NCBI GenBank assembly: GCA_963770245.1 | Contig: CAVYOX010000007.1 | Coordinates: 124,001 to 188,000, forward strand | Length of the DNA: 64,000 nucleotides | Origin: PALSA-270 sp963770245 | GTDB lineage: Bacteria > Acidobacteriota > Terriglobia > Terriglobales > Acidobacteriaceae | Direction: 5' to 3' | Shown here: in pieces, positions 8,627 through 16,774 of the stretch | How the letters are laid out: the number at the start of each line of letters is the position of its first letter | Position numbering within the stretch: the stretch's first letter is position 1 | Notes under the pieces: generated by a model | The model's database searches: none | The model's input: only the letters and a program-made list of their open reading frames with translations | What the model was told of the DNA's origin: nothing | Position numbers and translations under genes: made by a program

Positions 8627-8817
8627 TTGCCCGAGGCCTTGTGCTGATCCATGTAGTCGGCGAGCGCAGCCAGTTTTTCCGCCGCCACACGCAACGCCTT
8701 GGTCGAATGCTGGCGCACGGCGGGGACGACCTCGTCGTTCAAGTATTTGACGAATTCCGCCGACTCGTGTTCCAGACGCTCGGCGGCCTCTTCCACCTTG
8801 CGGTTGAAGTCGTTCAT
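8623..8817 (-). CDS. small helical protein coupled to rlpA
   Basis: 64 aa, starts MNDFNRKVEEAAERLE after GAGGT at good spacing. It is nearly all amphipathic helix with heptad-like leucines and alanines (VAAEKLAALADYMDQ), no signal peptide and no cysteines. The stop codon overlaps the GTG start of the RlpA gene by two bases. The overlap and strong ribosome binding site argue that it is a real gene. No function can be assigned; it may be a cytoplasmic partner or regulatory peptide of the cell-wall protein. Confidence 0.75.
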   Translation of the reverse strand: MNDFNRKVEEAAERLEHESAEFVKYLNDEVVPAVRQHSTKALRVAAEKLAALADYMDQHKASGK

Positions 8818-8966
8818 GGTTGTACCTCAAATACTGGCATGCGAAAAAGGTCACGCGCAGCTTGCAGATGCCAGAGAGCCATCATTATTTCCTGCCGGGA
8901 GCGAGGGGTCAACCCCGGCGCATCGGGACCGGCACCCCCAGACCGATTTAGGCTAGAATCACGGGA

Positions 8967-9428
8967 ATGTGGAATCGCGGCATGGCGTTTCTCGTTCTGA
9001 GCGCGGTGCTCGGGCTGTCGGGCTGCACCGTCTGGGGAGAGCATCCCGTGAGCCATTGGCGGGATGCGACCGGCGGCGAAGGCCTGGAGCGCAGTTATTG
9101 GAAAGACGTAGAAGCCAAGCACTGGGACGAACTGGAGCGGCATCTGGCCGGTAACTACGTTTTCTCGACTCCCGCGGATGGGCGCCTCGATCGCGCCGCG
9201 GCCCTCGCTCACCTCGAGCAGTTTCAGTTGGAGGAGTGCTCTCTCGGAGATTTCCAGACCGAATTGAACGGCCAGACCCTGGTCGTGACCTATACCGTCA
9301 CGCTGCGGGGTCGGGTTGGAGGTCAGGCCCTGCCGGCGGCCCCGGTCCGTATGATGTCGGTCTGGCAGCAGCAGAAACCAGGCTGGATGGCGATTGCCCA
9401 TGCCGTGATTGGACCGGCCGGGAACTAG
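8967..9428 (+). CDS. NTF2-like (DUF4440-type) lipoprotein
   Basis: 153 aa. The N-terminus is a lipoprotein signal (FLVLSAVLGLSGC, lipobox LSGC). The rest resembles the SnoaL/DUF4440 cone fold: an initial helix with WKDVEAKHWDELERHLAGNYVFSTPADG, then strands ending WQQQKPGWMAIAHAVIG. Family members are often binding or scaffold proteins without a known reaction. It is divergent from the small protein at 8623-8817 (149 bp between the starts), with its own promoter there. Confidence 0.8.
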   Translation: MWNRGMAFLVLSAVLGLSGCTVWGEHPVSHWRDATGGEGLERSYWKDVEAKHWDELERHLAGNYVFSTPADGRLDRAAALAHLEQFQLEECSLGDFQTELNGQTLVVTYTVTLRGRVGGQALPAAPVRMMSVWQQQKPGWMAIAHAVIGPAGN

Positions 9429-9541
9429 CGGGGGGTGGCACGGGCGGTCTGCGGACTTCAGTAGGGACTCCAGGCCGCACTCCGAGCTCGACCCCTGACC
9501 CGCGATGACGGCGACCGACGGAGAACCACCAAATCCACGGC

Positions 9542-10534
9542 ATGATAGCGCAGCGCAAACTGACACCGGGGAGTGCTCGCGGACGCGAACGGCTGCGCCG
9601 GAGTTTGCTCGCCTGGTACGACACCCATCGGCGGGATTTGCCTTGGCGGCAAGATCGCGACCCCTACAGGGTGTGGCTTTCCGAGATCATGCTGCAGCAG
9701 ACGCGCGTGGCGGCCGTGCTCGAACACTACCAGGTGTTTCTCGGGCGTTTTCCCACGATCGAGAAGCTGGCTGCGGCGCGGGAAACGTCGGTGCTGGCGG
9801 CATGGAGCGGGTTAGGCTATTACCGCCGGGCCAGAATGCTGCATGCGGCAGCCAAGGAAATTGTGAGCCAGCACGCCGGCAAGTTTCCCCCGACCGCCGA
9901 GCAGCTGCGCCAGCTGCCCGGCATCGGACGGTATACGGCAGCCGCCATTGCCAGCATCGCCTTCGGCGAGCCGGTTGCAGTCGTCGATGGCAACGTTCGA
10001 AGGGTCCTCGAGCGCTTGCTCGACAAGCCTCTGGCCTCGGAGGGTCGGTGGCAGGCGGCGGGAGAATTGCTGGCCGCCCACCGGCCGGGAGATTTCAATC
10101 AGGCGATGATGGAACTAGGGGCCACGGTCTGCCTCCCTCGCCAGCCGCTGTGTTTGGCCTGTCCGCTGTTTGGTTCCTGCGCCACCCAGGGCGATGGCGA
10201 AAAACGCAGGCCGAAGCCGCGGCAGAAAAAGCGAGAGATTCACTATGCGCTCGACTGCCACCAGGGCTGCGTGTTCCTGATCGAACGGCCGGCCGAGGCA
10301 TCGCTGATGCCGGGTATGTGGGAGCTGCCGGAGATCTCGAATCAGGATGGCCCTGCGAGCGTTTGGCTCACCCTGCGACATTCGATCACCACGACCGATT
10401 ACCTGGTCCGGGTCAGACAGGCCCGAGCCTGCCCGGGAACCAAGGGACGATGGGTTCTGAAGCGCCGCGTCTGGACGCTGCCGCTGACCGGACTGGCGCG
10501 GAAGATTCTGCGGGCTGCGGGATTTGAGGAATAA
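9542..10534 (+). CDS. mutY: A/G-specific adenine glycosylase
   Basis: DNA repair glycosylase that removes adenine mispaired with 8-oxoguanine. The HhH-GPD domain covers about 20-210: PWRQDRDPYRVWLSEIMLQQTR (with the catalytic Glu), the hairpin LPGIGRYTAAAI, and the catalytic Asp in VVDGNVRR. The iron-sulphur loop has the exact C-x6-C-x2-C-x5-C pattern (CLPRQPLCLACPLFGSC). The C-terminal Nudix-like 8-oxoG recognition domain (about 230-325) is present though short. Length 330 aa, near normal. The ATG at 9542 has no strong ribosome binding site. It stands alone before the redoxin gene. Confidence 0.96.
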   Translation: MIAQRKLTPGSARGRERLRRSLLAWYDTHRRDLPWRQDRDPYRVWLSEIMLQQTRVAAVLEHYQVFLGRFPTIEKLAAARETSVLAAWSGLGYYRRARMLHAAAKEIVSQHAGKFPPTAEQLRQLPGIGRYTAAAIASIAFGEPVAVVDGNVRRVLERLLDKPLASEGRWQAAGELLAAHRPGDFNQAMMELGATVCLPRQPLCLACPLFGSCATQGDGEKRRPKPRQKKREIHYALDCHQGCVFLIERPAEASLMPGMWELPEISNQDGPASVWLTLRHSITTTDYLVRVRQARACPGTKGRWVLKRRVWTLPLTGLARKILRAAGFEE

Positions 10535-10615
10535 CCGAGACATTTCTTCCCCGGGAGTGCATCTGGCCGTGTTTCTTCCTTAGAATAGAGGGGAAAGCAT
10601 GAGGAGGACCTAAAT

Positions 10616-11113
10616 ATGGCCGCCCTGTCCGCGGGAATTTCGGCTCCGGAGTTCCACTTGCCGACGATCAAGGGTGAGAAGTTCTCCTTGCGCGAGGCTT
10701 TGGCCCGCGGTCCGGTCGTGGCCGCCTTTTTCAAGATCTCATGCCCGGTTTGCCAGTATGCCTTCCCCTTTCTCGAGCGCATCTACCGGGCGCATGGCAA
10801 CCGCAGCCTGACCTGGGTGGGGGTTTCACAGAACGGCAAGAAAGACACCTTGGCTTTCCTGAAAGAGTACGGCGTCACTTTTCCCGTGCTGCTTGAGGAC
10901 CCCGACCGTTTTGTCGTCTCGAATGCCTACGGGCTGACCAACGTGCCGACCATTTTCTGGATTGCGCAGGATCAAACGATTGAGCTCGTAAGCGTCGGCT
11001 GGTCGCGCCAGGACATCCTGGAGATCAATGGCAGGGCGGCCGCGGCTGCCGGGGATGAACTTGTGCCGGTGTTCCAGCCGGGCGAGCAGGTTGCCGATTT
11101 CCGCGCGGGTTGA
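10616..11113 (+). CDS. TlpA/AhpC-like redoxin (thioredoxin fold)
   Basis: 165 aa, preceded by GAGGAGGACC eight bases before the ATG and by a TAGAAT -10-like box near 10583. It starts GISAPEFHLPTIKGEKFSLREAL, typical of redoxins, and has a CxxC-type centre in SCPVCQYAFPFLERIY with the cis-Pro region at VPTIFWI. There is no signal peptide, so a cytoplasmic thiol-disulphide reductase or peroxiredoxin-like role is likely. Two active cysteines with a thioredoxin-like loop argue for reductase over classic peroxidase. No partner gene is adjacent. Confidence 0.88.
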   Translation: MAALSAGISAPEFHLPTIKGEKFSLREALARGPVVAAFFKISCPVCQYAFPFLERIYRAHGNRSLTWVGVSQNGKKDTLAFLKEYGVTFPVLLEDPDRFVVSNAYGLTNVPTIFWIAQDQTIELVSVGWSRQDILEINGRAAAAAGDELVPVFQPGEQVADFRAG

Positions 11114-11276
11114 GGATCGAGAAACTAGCCCGCAGGTTGCGGGACCCACCAGAATTTGGGCCAGCATGCTGGCGGACGCGGTCCGCATCGCCGAATCTTG
11201 CTTCTCAGCTGTTCTCTGGTTCCCATACAATGAGCCCTTCCGAATGATTTGATTTCGCTCGAAGGAGCCCCGCCGG

Positions 11277-12968
11277 ATGCCGAAACGTCTGATTCTGTTG
11301 GTGGCGATTCTCGCGGTTTTCGCGCGCGCCGCGGCGCCGCCGAAACCGGTGCGGTCGCCGGTCGTCCCGGTGCGGCTTTCCGGCCTTGCCGTCGCCGCCA
11401 TGCAGAAGATCAATCCGGAACGCATTCGGGCGCACGTGCGATTCTTGTCGCATGACTTGCTCGAAGGCCGCGGCACCGGACAGCGCGGAGGCGACATTGC
11501 AGCCGAGTATATTGGCACCCAATTCGCCCTCGATGGCCTGAAGCCGGCGGGCGACAAGGGAACCTACATGCAGAGTGTCCCCCTGGTCGGAGTGACGACA
11601 CTCGCCGAGACCACGTTCTCTCTCCAGCCGGAGAAGGGTGCTGCGCTCGATCTGAAATTGCTCGATCAATATGTGGGCTACAACGAGACGCAGCAGTCTC
11701 GATCACAGGTGGATGCTCCGATCGTGTATGTCGGGTACGGGATCGAGGCGCCGGAATATCACTGGGACGACTACAAAGGCGTCGACGTGCGCGGCAAAGT
11801 GCTGCTGATGCTGGTGAACGAGCCCCCCTCCGACGACCCGAAGTTTTTCGCGGGCCGGGCGCTGACCTACTATGGGCGCTGGACCTACAAGTATGAAGAG
11901 GCCGCGCGCCAAGGCGCGGTGGGCGTGATTCTGATTCACCAGGCGGACATGGCCAGCTATCCGTGGGATGTGGTGCGGAACTCGAATTCGGGGGAGAAGT
12001 CCTATCTCAAGATCGAGAACACGCCCAAGCTGACAGTGGCTTCCTGGGTGCAACTGGAGGTCGCGAAACAACTGGCTTCGCTGGCCGGGCTCGACCTCGA
12101 CCAGATGATGATGGCCGCCCGTTCCAGCAGTTTTCATCCCTTGGTCCTTCCGGTGAGGTTGAAGGCGCTAATGGTCAGCAAGATTCGTCCTTTTTTGTCG
12201 AACAACGTGATTGCCATGCTGCCCGGCTCGGACCCGGTGCTAAAGAACGAGGCGGTGATTTACACCGCGCATTACGATCATTTGGGCATTCGTCCGGATA
12301 TGCCCGGGGACAACATTTATAACGGCGCAGATGACAACGCGACCGGCTGCGGCATTTTGCTCGAACTGGCGCATGCCTATTCCCTGGCCGCCCAGAGACC
12401 GGCGCGATCCATCATCTTTGCGTCGGTGACCGCCGAGGAACAGGGATTGCTCGGCTCAGAATACTTGGGAAAGCATCCCCCCATTCGAGCGGATCGGATC
12501 GCGCTGGATCTCAACTATGATGACCTGCCCCCCCTCGGTATCCCCGAAGACATCGAAGTCTCAGGCGCCGAGCGGACGACGTTCTATTCCGCAGTCGAAG
12601 CCACGGCCGAGGAGTTCCGGCTGGCCGTTCGTCCCGACTCCCACCCGGAGGCCGGCTACTACTACCGCTCGGATCACTTCAGCCTGGCACGGATGGGCAT
12701 TCCAGCCTTTTCCGTCAGCGAAGGGGTGAAGTATAAAGGACACGATGCGGCGTGGGGAATGCAGCAGGCCGAAGAGTACACCACCAAGCACTATCACCAG
12801 CCAAGCGATGAGTACCATCCCGAGATGGACTTCATGGGCGATGCGGTCATGGCGCGGTTTGGCTTTGCGCTGGGGTGGGAAGCGGCCAGCCTGCCCAGGC
12901 TCATCGGCTGGCAGCACGGGGATGAGTTTGAGGCGGCGCGGGCGAGGGGTGTGACGGGCCCAAGGTAG
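11277..12968 (+). CDS. secreted M28 family zinc aminopeptidase with PA domain
   Basis: 563 aa; ATG at 11277 after GGAG. A signal peptide (RLILLVAILAVFARAAA) is followed by an N-terminal segment with LSHDLLEGRGTG, a protease-associated insert (about 120-260) and the M28 catalytic domain. Zinc and catalytic residues can be read: His in YTAHYDHLG, Asp in GADDNATGCG, the Glu pair in TAEEQGLLGSE, Asp in LDLNYDD and His in YHQPSDEY. This architecture cleaves N-terminal residues from peptides outside the cytoplasm. It converges on the CoA-transferase genes. Confidence 0.94.
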   Translation: MPKRLILLVAILAVFARAAAPPKPVRSPVVPVRLSGLAVAAMQKINPERIRAHVRFLSHDLLEGRGTGQRGGDIAAEYIGTQFALDGLKPAGDKGTYMQSVPLVGVTTLAETTFSLQPEKGAALDLKLLDQYVGYNETQQSRSQVDAPIVYVGYGIEAPEYHWDDYKGVDVRGKVLLMLVNEPPSDDPKFFAGRALTYYGRWTYKYEEAARQGAVGVILIHQADMASYPWDVVRNSNSGEKSYLKIENTPKLTVASWVQLEVAKQLASLAGLDLDQMMMAARSSSFHPLVLPVRLKALMVSKIRPFLSNNVIAMLPGSDPVLKNEAVIYTAHYDHLGIRPDMPGDNIYNGADDNATGCGILLELAHAYSLAAQRPARSIIFASVTAEEQGLLGSEYLGKHPPIRADRIALDLNYDDLPPLGIPEDIEVSGAERTTFYSAVEATAEEFRLAVRPDSHPEAGYYYRSDHFSLARMGIPAFSVSEGVKYKGHDAAWGMQQAEEYTTKHYHQPSDEYHPEMDFMGDAVMARFGFALGWEAASLPRLIGWQHGDEFEAARARGVTGPR

Positions 12969-13006
12969 TTTGTCCCGAATCAGCGCCCGAGCGGACCAGA
13001 CAAACT
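12967..13006. terminator. inverted repeat between convergent genes
   Basis: AGTTTGTC (12967-12974) and GACAAACT (12999-13006) form a perfect 8-bp stem with a 24-base loop that can fold further (CCG/CGG). It starts inside the stop codon of the peptidase and lies 27 bp from the end of the convergent scoB. It may serve both genes; there is no long T-run. Confidence 0.4.
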
Positions 13007-13032
13007 CAGGCCGATCCTCCCTACGCTCGAGC

Positions 13033-13716
13033 TTACCCTTCCATGGGCTTGAGGTGCGGGCTGAGAATGAGCCTCGGTTCGGTGGCTCGCTGCACGTCGT
13101 CGGCGGTCAAACCGGGGGCCATTTCCTCGAGCACCAAGCCGGCGGGCGTGACCTGAATGACGGCGATTTCGGTGACGATCGTGTTGACCACTTTCACCCC
13201 CGTGAGCGGGAGCGTGCATTGCTTCAGAATCTTCGTGTGACCCTCGCGAGTCGTGTGTTCCATGGCCACGATCACACGGCGGGCGCCAGCCACCAAGTCC
13301 ATGGCTCCGCCCATGCCCTTGACCATTTTCCCCGGGATCATCCAGTTGGCGATGTTGCCTGCCTCATCCACTTCCATCGCGCCCAGCACGCTGAGGTCGA
13401 TATGACCGCCGCGAATCATGGCGAACGAGTCGGCGCTGGAGAAATAAGAGGTGCCCGCCAGCTCGCTGACGGTTTCTTTGCCGGCGTTGATCAGGTCGGC
13501 GTCTTCCCGGCCCTCGATCGGGTAGGGGCCAATGCCGAGCATGCCGTTTTCACTTTGTAGGATCACTTGCATGCCGGCCGGAACGTGATTGGCAATGAGG
13601 GTAGGCATGCCGATGCCGAGGTTGACAAAGAAGCCGTCGCGCAGCTCGCCTGCGATGCGCTTGACGATGCGGTCGCGTTTTTCGAGGTCTTTGCCGGGTT
13701 TGGCGGGAGTGGACAT
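13033..13716 (-). CDS. scoB: 3-oxoacid CoA-transferase, subunit B
   Basis: 227 aa. Beta subunit of a family I CoA-transferase, which moves CoA between succinyl-CoA (or acetyl-CoA) and a 3-oxoacid. The active-site glutamate is in SENGMLGIGP, and the glycine-rich GGHIDLSVLGAMEVD and KGMGGAMDLV segments are typical. Starts MSTPAKPGKDLEKRDRIVKRIA. It lies 50 bp after subunit A on the same strand. The sequence alone does not separate acetoacetate from 3-oxoadipate substrates; no aromatic ring-cleavage genes are nearby, so ketone-body or butyrate-type use is the simpler reading. Confidence 0.93.
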   Translation of the reverse strand: MSTPAKPGKDLEKRDRIVKRIAGELRDGFFVNLGIGMPTLIANHVPAGMQVILQSENGMLGIGPYPIEGREDADLINAGKETVSELAGTSYFSSADSFAMIRGGHIDLSVLGAMEVDEAGNIANWMIPGKMVKGMGGAMDLVAGARRVIVAMEHTTREGHTKILKQCTLPLTGVKVVNTIVTEIAVIQVTPAGLVLEEMAPGLTADDVQRATEPRLILSPHLKPMEG

Positions 13717-13766
13717 GTCTGGACACGGTTTGGGGGCTGCGCCCGGCGGGACGCCGCCGCCCCGAG

Positions 13767-14465
13767 TTACTGGGCCCCCCTGACGGTTCTCCTCTCGATC
13801 CGCCGTTCGTATCGCTCGCCTTCGAAGATACGCTTCACATACACGCTCGGGGTATGAATCGAGTCCGGTTCCAAGTCGCCGACTTCGACCAGATGTTCGA
13901 CTTCCGCAATGGTGACGCGCGCGGCCGTCGCCATCATGGGATTGAAGTTGCGCGCGGTTTTGCGGTAGACCAGGTTGCCCCAGGAGTCGCCCTTCCAGGC
14001 CTTCACCAGCGCGAAATCGGCCTGCAGGGCGCGTTCCATGATATACATGCGCCCCTCGAACTCACGGGCTTCTTTGCCTTCGGCCACCACCGTGCCGACG
14101 CCTGTCGGCGTAAAGAAGGCAGGGATGCCTGCCCCGCCGGCGCGGATGCGTTCAGAGAAGGTCCCCTGGGGGACCAGCTGCAGGTCCACTGCGCCCTCGA
14201 GCACCATTTTTTCGAGCAGCTTGTTTTCGCCGACGTAGGTTCCGATGTGACGGCGGATCTGTCCGGCGGCGAGCAGCAAACCCATGCCCATGCCGTCGAC
14301 GCCAACATTGTTGCTGATGGTGGTGAGGTTTTTAACCCCTTTGCGAACCAGTGCGCGAATCAAATTCTCCGGGATGCCGCACAGGCCAAATCCGCCGACC
14401 ATCAGGGTGGCGCCGTCAAAGATATCTTGCACGGCTTCGTCCGCATTGGCGACGACTCGATTCAT
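13767..14465 (-). CDS. scoA: 3-oxoacid CoA-transferase, subunit A
   Basis: 232 aa, alpha subunit of the same enzyme. It carries the N-terminal glycine loop VGGFGLCGIPENLI and the later G-rich ERIRAGGAGIPAFFTPTGVGT, both hallmarks of the subunit. Starts MNRVVANADEAVQDIF. The gene lies about 120 bp downstream of tyrA, separated by a pyrimidine-rich repeat, so it may have its own promoter rather than belong to the aromatic block. Confidence 0.93.
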   Translation of the reverse strand: MNRVVANADEAVQDIFDGATLMVGGFGLCGIPENLIRALVRKGVKNLTTISNNVGVDGMGMGLLLAAGQIRRHIGTYVGENKLLEKMVLEGAVDLQLVPQGTFSERIRAGGAGIPAFFTPTGVGTVVAEGKEAREFEGRMYIMERALQADFALVKAWKGDSWGNLVYRKTARNFNPMMATAARVTIAEVEHLVEVGDLEPDSIHTPSVYVKRIFEGERYERRIERRTVRGAQ

Positions 14466-14544
14466 CGGGAAACGATTCTAAATCAAATCGTCGAGCGACG
14501 ATTCCTGATTGTGGGCCCAGCTGGGGATTCGGTCAGAAGCCGGT

Positions 14545-14606
14545 TTTCTTCTCTTACCTCTTCTTCTCTTACCTCTTCTTCTTTATGTCTTCTTTATCTT
14601 CTTTAC
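14545..14606 (+). repeat. polypyrimidine tract with a 15-bp tandem repeat
   Basis: About 60 bases are almost purely C and T on the plus strand. CTTCTCTTACCTCTT is repeated head to tail at 14548-14562 and 14563-14577, followed by further CTTCTTTAT units. It covers the last codons and stop of tyrA (minus strand reads purine-rich) and the gap before scoA. Confidence 0.8.
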
Positions 14607-15461
14607 CGCAGGACTCTTCCGCAGCTGGTGCGCCCGCTCAAACTCCATCGCCAGTTCGCGGGTGCCGAGATTTTCGCGGACGTGAGCCAGACGCTGTTCG
14701 AGTTTCAGCATGGCCTGAGCGATGTTCGCCCGGTTGGTGAGAGCGACGTCGCGCCACATGGAGTAGGGACTGGCCGAGATCCGGGTCATCTCGCGCAAAG
14801 CGCGGCCGCCGGCTTCGAGCAGGGGCGCGTCCTCGCCATATTCCTCGACCAGGGCGGCGGCCAGGGTGGTGGAGATCATTTGCGGCAGATGGCTGATCCA
14901 GGCGCAGAGCTGGTCGTGCTCGGCGGCGTCCATGCCGGCAACCCGTGCGCCGATCGCTTCCACCCACTCGAGAAACTCTCCGCTCAGGCCGCTGTAGATG
15001 TTCTGGCCCGGGGCGGGAGTGAAAAGCCAGGCCGCGCCCTGGAACAGATCGGCATCCGCGAATTCCATGCCGGACTGTTCCTTGCCCGCCATGGGATGTC
15101 CGGCGAGGAAGCGGCGGCCGGTCGTCTTGCCGAATACGGCGGTCGCGCGCCCCAGAACTTCCGCTTTGGTGCTGCCCGTATCGGTGAGGAGCGTCTTCGG
15201 AGCGAGCCCGGGGCCCAGGCGCGCGATCAAATCGAGAATGGCGCCGACCGGGGCGGCCAGCACGATCACCTGACTGCCGCGAATGGCGTCGCCGGGATCG
15301 GTGTAACCTTGGTCGATCGCTCCCCGCTCGCGTGCCCGTTCGAGAACCGGGGCGCGATCGCAGCCCACGATACGGCCGAGGAAGCGGTGCTTCTTCAGCG
15401 CAAGACCGAGGGAGCCTCCGATGAGGCCGGTGCCGATGACGGTGATTTGCCGGATGGCCAT
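14583..15461 (-). CDS. tyrA: prephenate dehydrogenase (arogenate/prephenate type)
   Basis: 292 aa; oxidative decarboxylation of prephenate to 4-hydroxyphenylpyruvate, the branch to tyrosine. The NAD-binding Rossmann motif is GTGLIGGSLG; the substrate-site sequence GHPMAGKEQSG carries the catalytic His. It is a monofunctional TyrA without ACT or chorismate mutase domains, which fits the separate mutase gene upstream. The very end (KSPAVKKIKKT) is lysine-rich and is encoded by the purine-rich repeat, so the last residues may be recent additions. Confidence 0.94.
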   Translation of the reverse strand: MAIRQITVIGTGLIGGSLGLALKKHRFLGRIVGCDRAPVLERARERGAIDQGYTDPGDAIRGSQVIVLAAPVGAILDLIARLGPGLAPKTLLTDTGSTKAEVLGRATAVFGKTTGRRFLAGHPMAGKEQSGMEFADADLFQGAAWLFTPAPGQNIYSGLSGEFLEWVEAIGARVAGMDAAEHDQLCAWISHLPQMISTTLAAALVEEYGEDAPLLEAGGRALREMTRISASPYSMWRDVALTNRANIAQAMLKLEQRLAHVRENLGTRELAMEFERAHQLRKSPAVKKIKKT

Positions 15462-15577
15462 GGGGATGAGGTGTCACCCGACCACTCTGAGGGTGATCCC
15501 GTGAACCTGAATTGTAAACTGAGTCCATTTTCCGAGCGGCGCGGCCCATGCCGGCTCGCGCCCGGCGTGCCCCGGTC

Positions 15578-16717
15578 TTAGCTGAGCCCTTCCGCCTTCA
15601 GGCGAAGCTCCAGGTCATCGGGATGGATGGCGCATAGCAGAGCGTCTTCGCGTTCGATGTGGCCCTGACGCACCAGCTGAACGAGCGATTCCTCCTGGCT
15701 GAACGAGCCCTTGCTCTTGGTCATGGTGATTTCCTGATGAAGGTGCTGCAATGCGTTGCGGCGAATGTGCTGCCGGGCGCCATAGCCCACCACCAGCAAC
15801 TCGGCGACCGGCACGCGTCCTCCGCGCTCGCTCGGAAGCAGAGTCTGGGTGAGCACGGCGGCAAGCCCCATCGCCAGTTCCTGGCGGATGGTATTTTGCC
15901 GTTCGCCGGGGAAAGAGTCGGAGATGCGGGAAATGGTCGAAGCCACGTCGGTGGTGTGCAAGGTCGAAAAAACCAGATGCCCGGTTTCGGCGGCCGACAC
16001 CGCAATGCGCATGGTTTCCGGATCGCGCATTTCCCCCACCACGATCGTGTCCGGCGCCTGACGCAGCGCGGCCCGCAGAGCGGTCGGAAAGTCCGGGGCA
16101 TCGCTGCCGATTTCCACCTGCTCGACCAAGCTGCGCAGATGCGCGTGTTCGTATTCGATCGGATCTTCGATGGTGACAATATGACGGGGTTCGCGCTGAT
16201 TGATCGCATCGATCAGTGCCGCGAGCGTCGTGGTCTTCCCCGATCCCGCCGGACCTCCGATCAGCACCAGTCCTCGGGCCAAGTGGGAAAGCGATTCGAC
16301 GCCCGCCGGAAGGTGAAGCTCGGGAAGGGAGGGCACTCGGGACGGCAGGGCGCGGATGGCGGCGGCCGCACGGCCGCGCTCGTGATGGAGGTTGATACGG
16401 AACCGGCCGAGGCCGGCCAACGAGTATGCGGCATCGCCGATGTGGGTCTCCCGATATTGCTCGAGCGCGCGGGGCGTGAGCGCGGGCAGGACGGCGGCCT
16501 CGATCTCCGGGCCCCCGAGGGTCTGGGTCTCGATGCTTTGTACGGCGCCTTCCAAGCGCATGCAGGGCGGGGCGCCGGGGACCAGCAGCAGGTCGCTTCC
16601 CGCCCGAGCGACCAGAGTGGTGAGCCAGAGGTCCAGACGATGGGTGCGGCCGGAATCGGCCTCGCGAGAATCGCCGGACTGGGCAGCGGGTCGGGCGACG
16701 TGGGTGGGTTCATCCAT
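15578..16717 (-). CDS. PilT-like type IV pilus retraction ATPase
   Basis: 379 aa. Type II/IV secretion ATPase of the PilT/PilU group: Walker A GGPAGSGKTTTL, Asp box TIEDPIEYEH, Walker B IVVGEMRDPETM, His box GHLVFSTLHTTD, and the later SFPGERQNTIRQELA. The C-terminal part contains the usual EITMTKSKGSFSQEESL region. PilT drives pilus disassembly for twitching motility or DNA uptake. No other pilus gene is in the window; it sits between the DAHP synthase and tyrA genes (57 bp and 116 bp gaps) on the same strand, so it is probably transcribed with aromatic amino-acid genes. Confidence 0.92.
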   Translation of the reverse strand: MDEPTHVARPAAQSGDSREADSGRTHRLDLWLTTLVARAGSDLLLVPGAPPCMRLEGAVQSIETQTLGGPEIEAAVLPALTPRALEQYRETHIGDAAYSLAGLGRFRINLHHERGRAAAAIRALPSRVPSLPELHLPAGVESLSHLARGLVLIGGPAGSGKTTTLAALIDAINQREPRHIVTIEDPIEYEHAHLRSLVEQVEIGSDAPDFPTALRAALRQAPDTIVVGEMRDPETMRIAVSAAETGHLVFSTLHTTDVASTISRISDSFPGERQNTIRQELAMGLAAVLTQTLLPSERGGRVPVAELLVVGYGARQHIRRNALQHLHQEITMTKSKGSFSQEESLVQLVRQGHIEREDALLCAIHPDDLELRLKAEGLS

Positions 16718-16774
16718 GAACGGCCTGGTTCTTCTCCCCGGTCCCGGGCGGGTGTTTCCCGGGATGGCCGGCGG

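Noticed and set aside
13854..15581. 575-codon plus-strand frame
   Set aside because: Antisense to scoA and tyrA, whose motifs are intact; long shadow frames are expected in GC-rich DNA.
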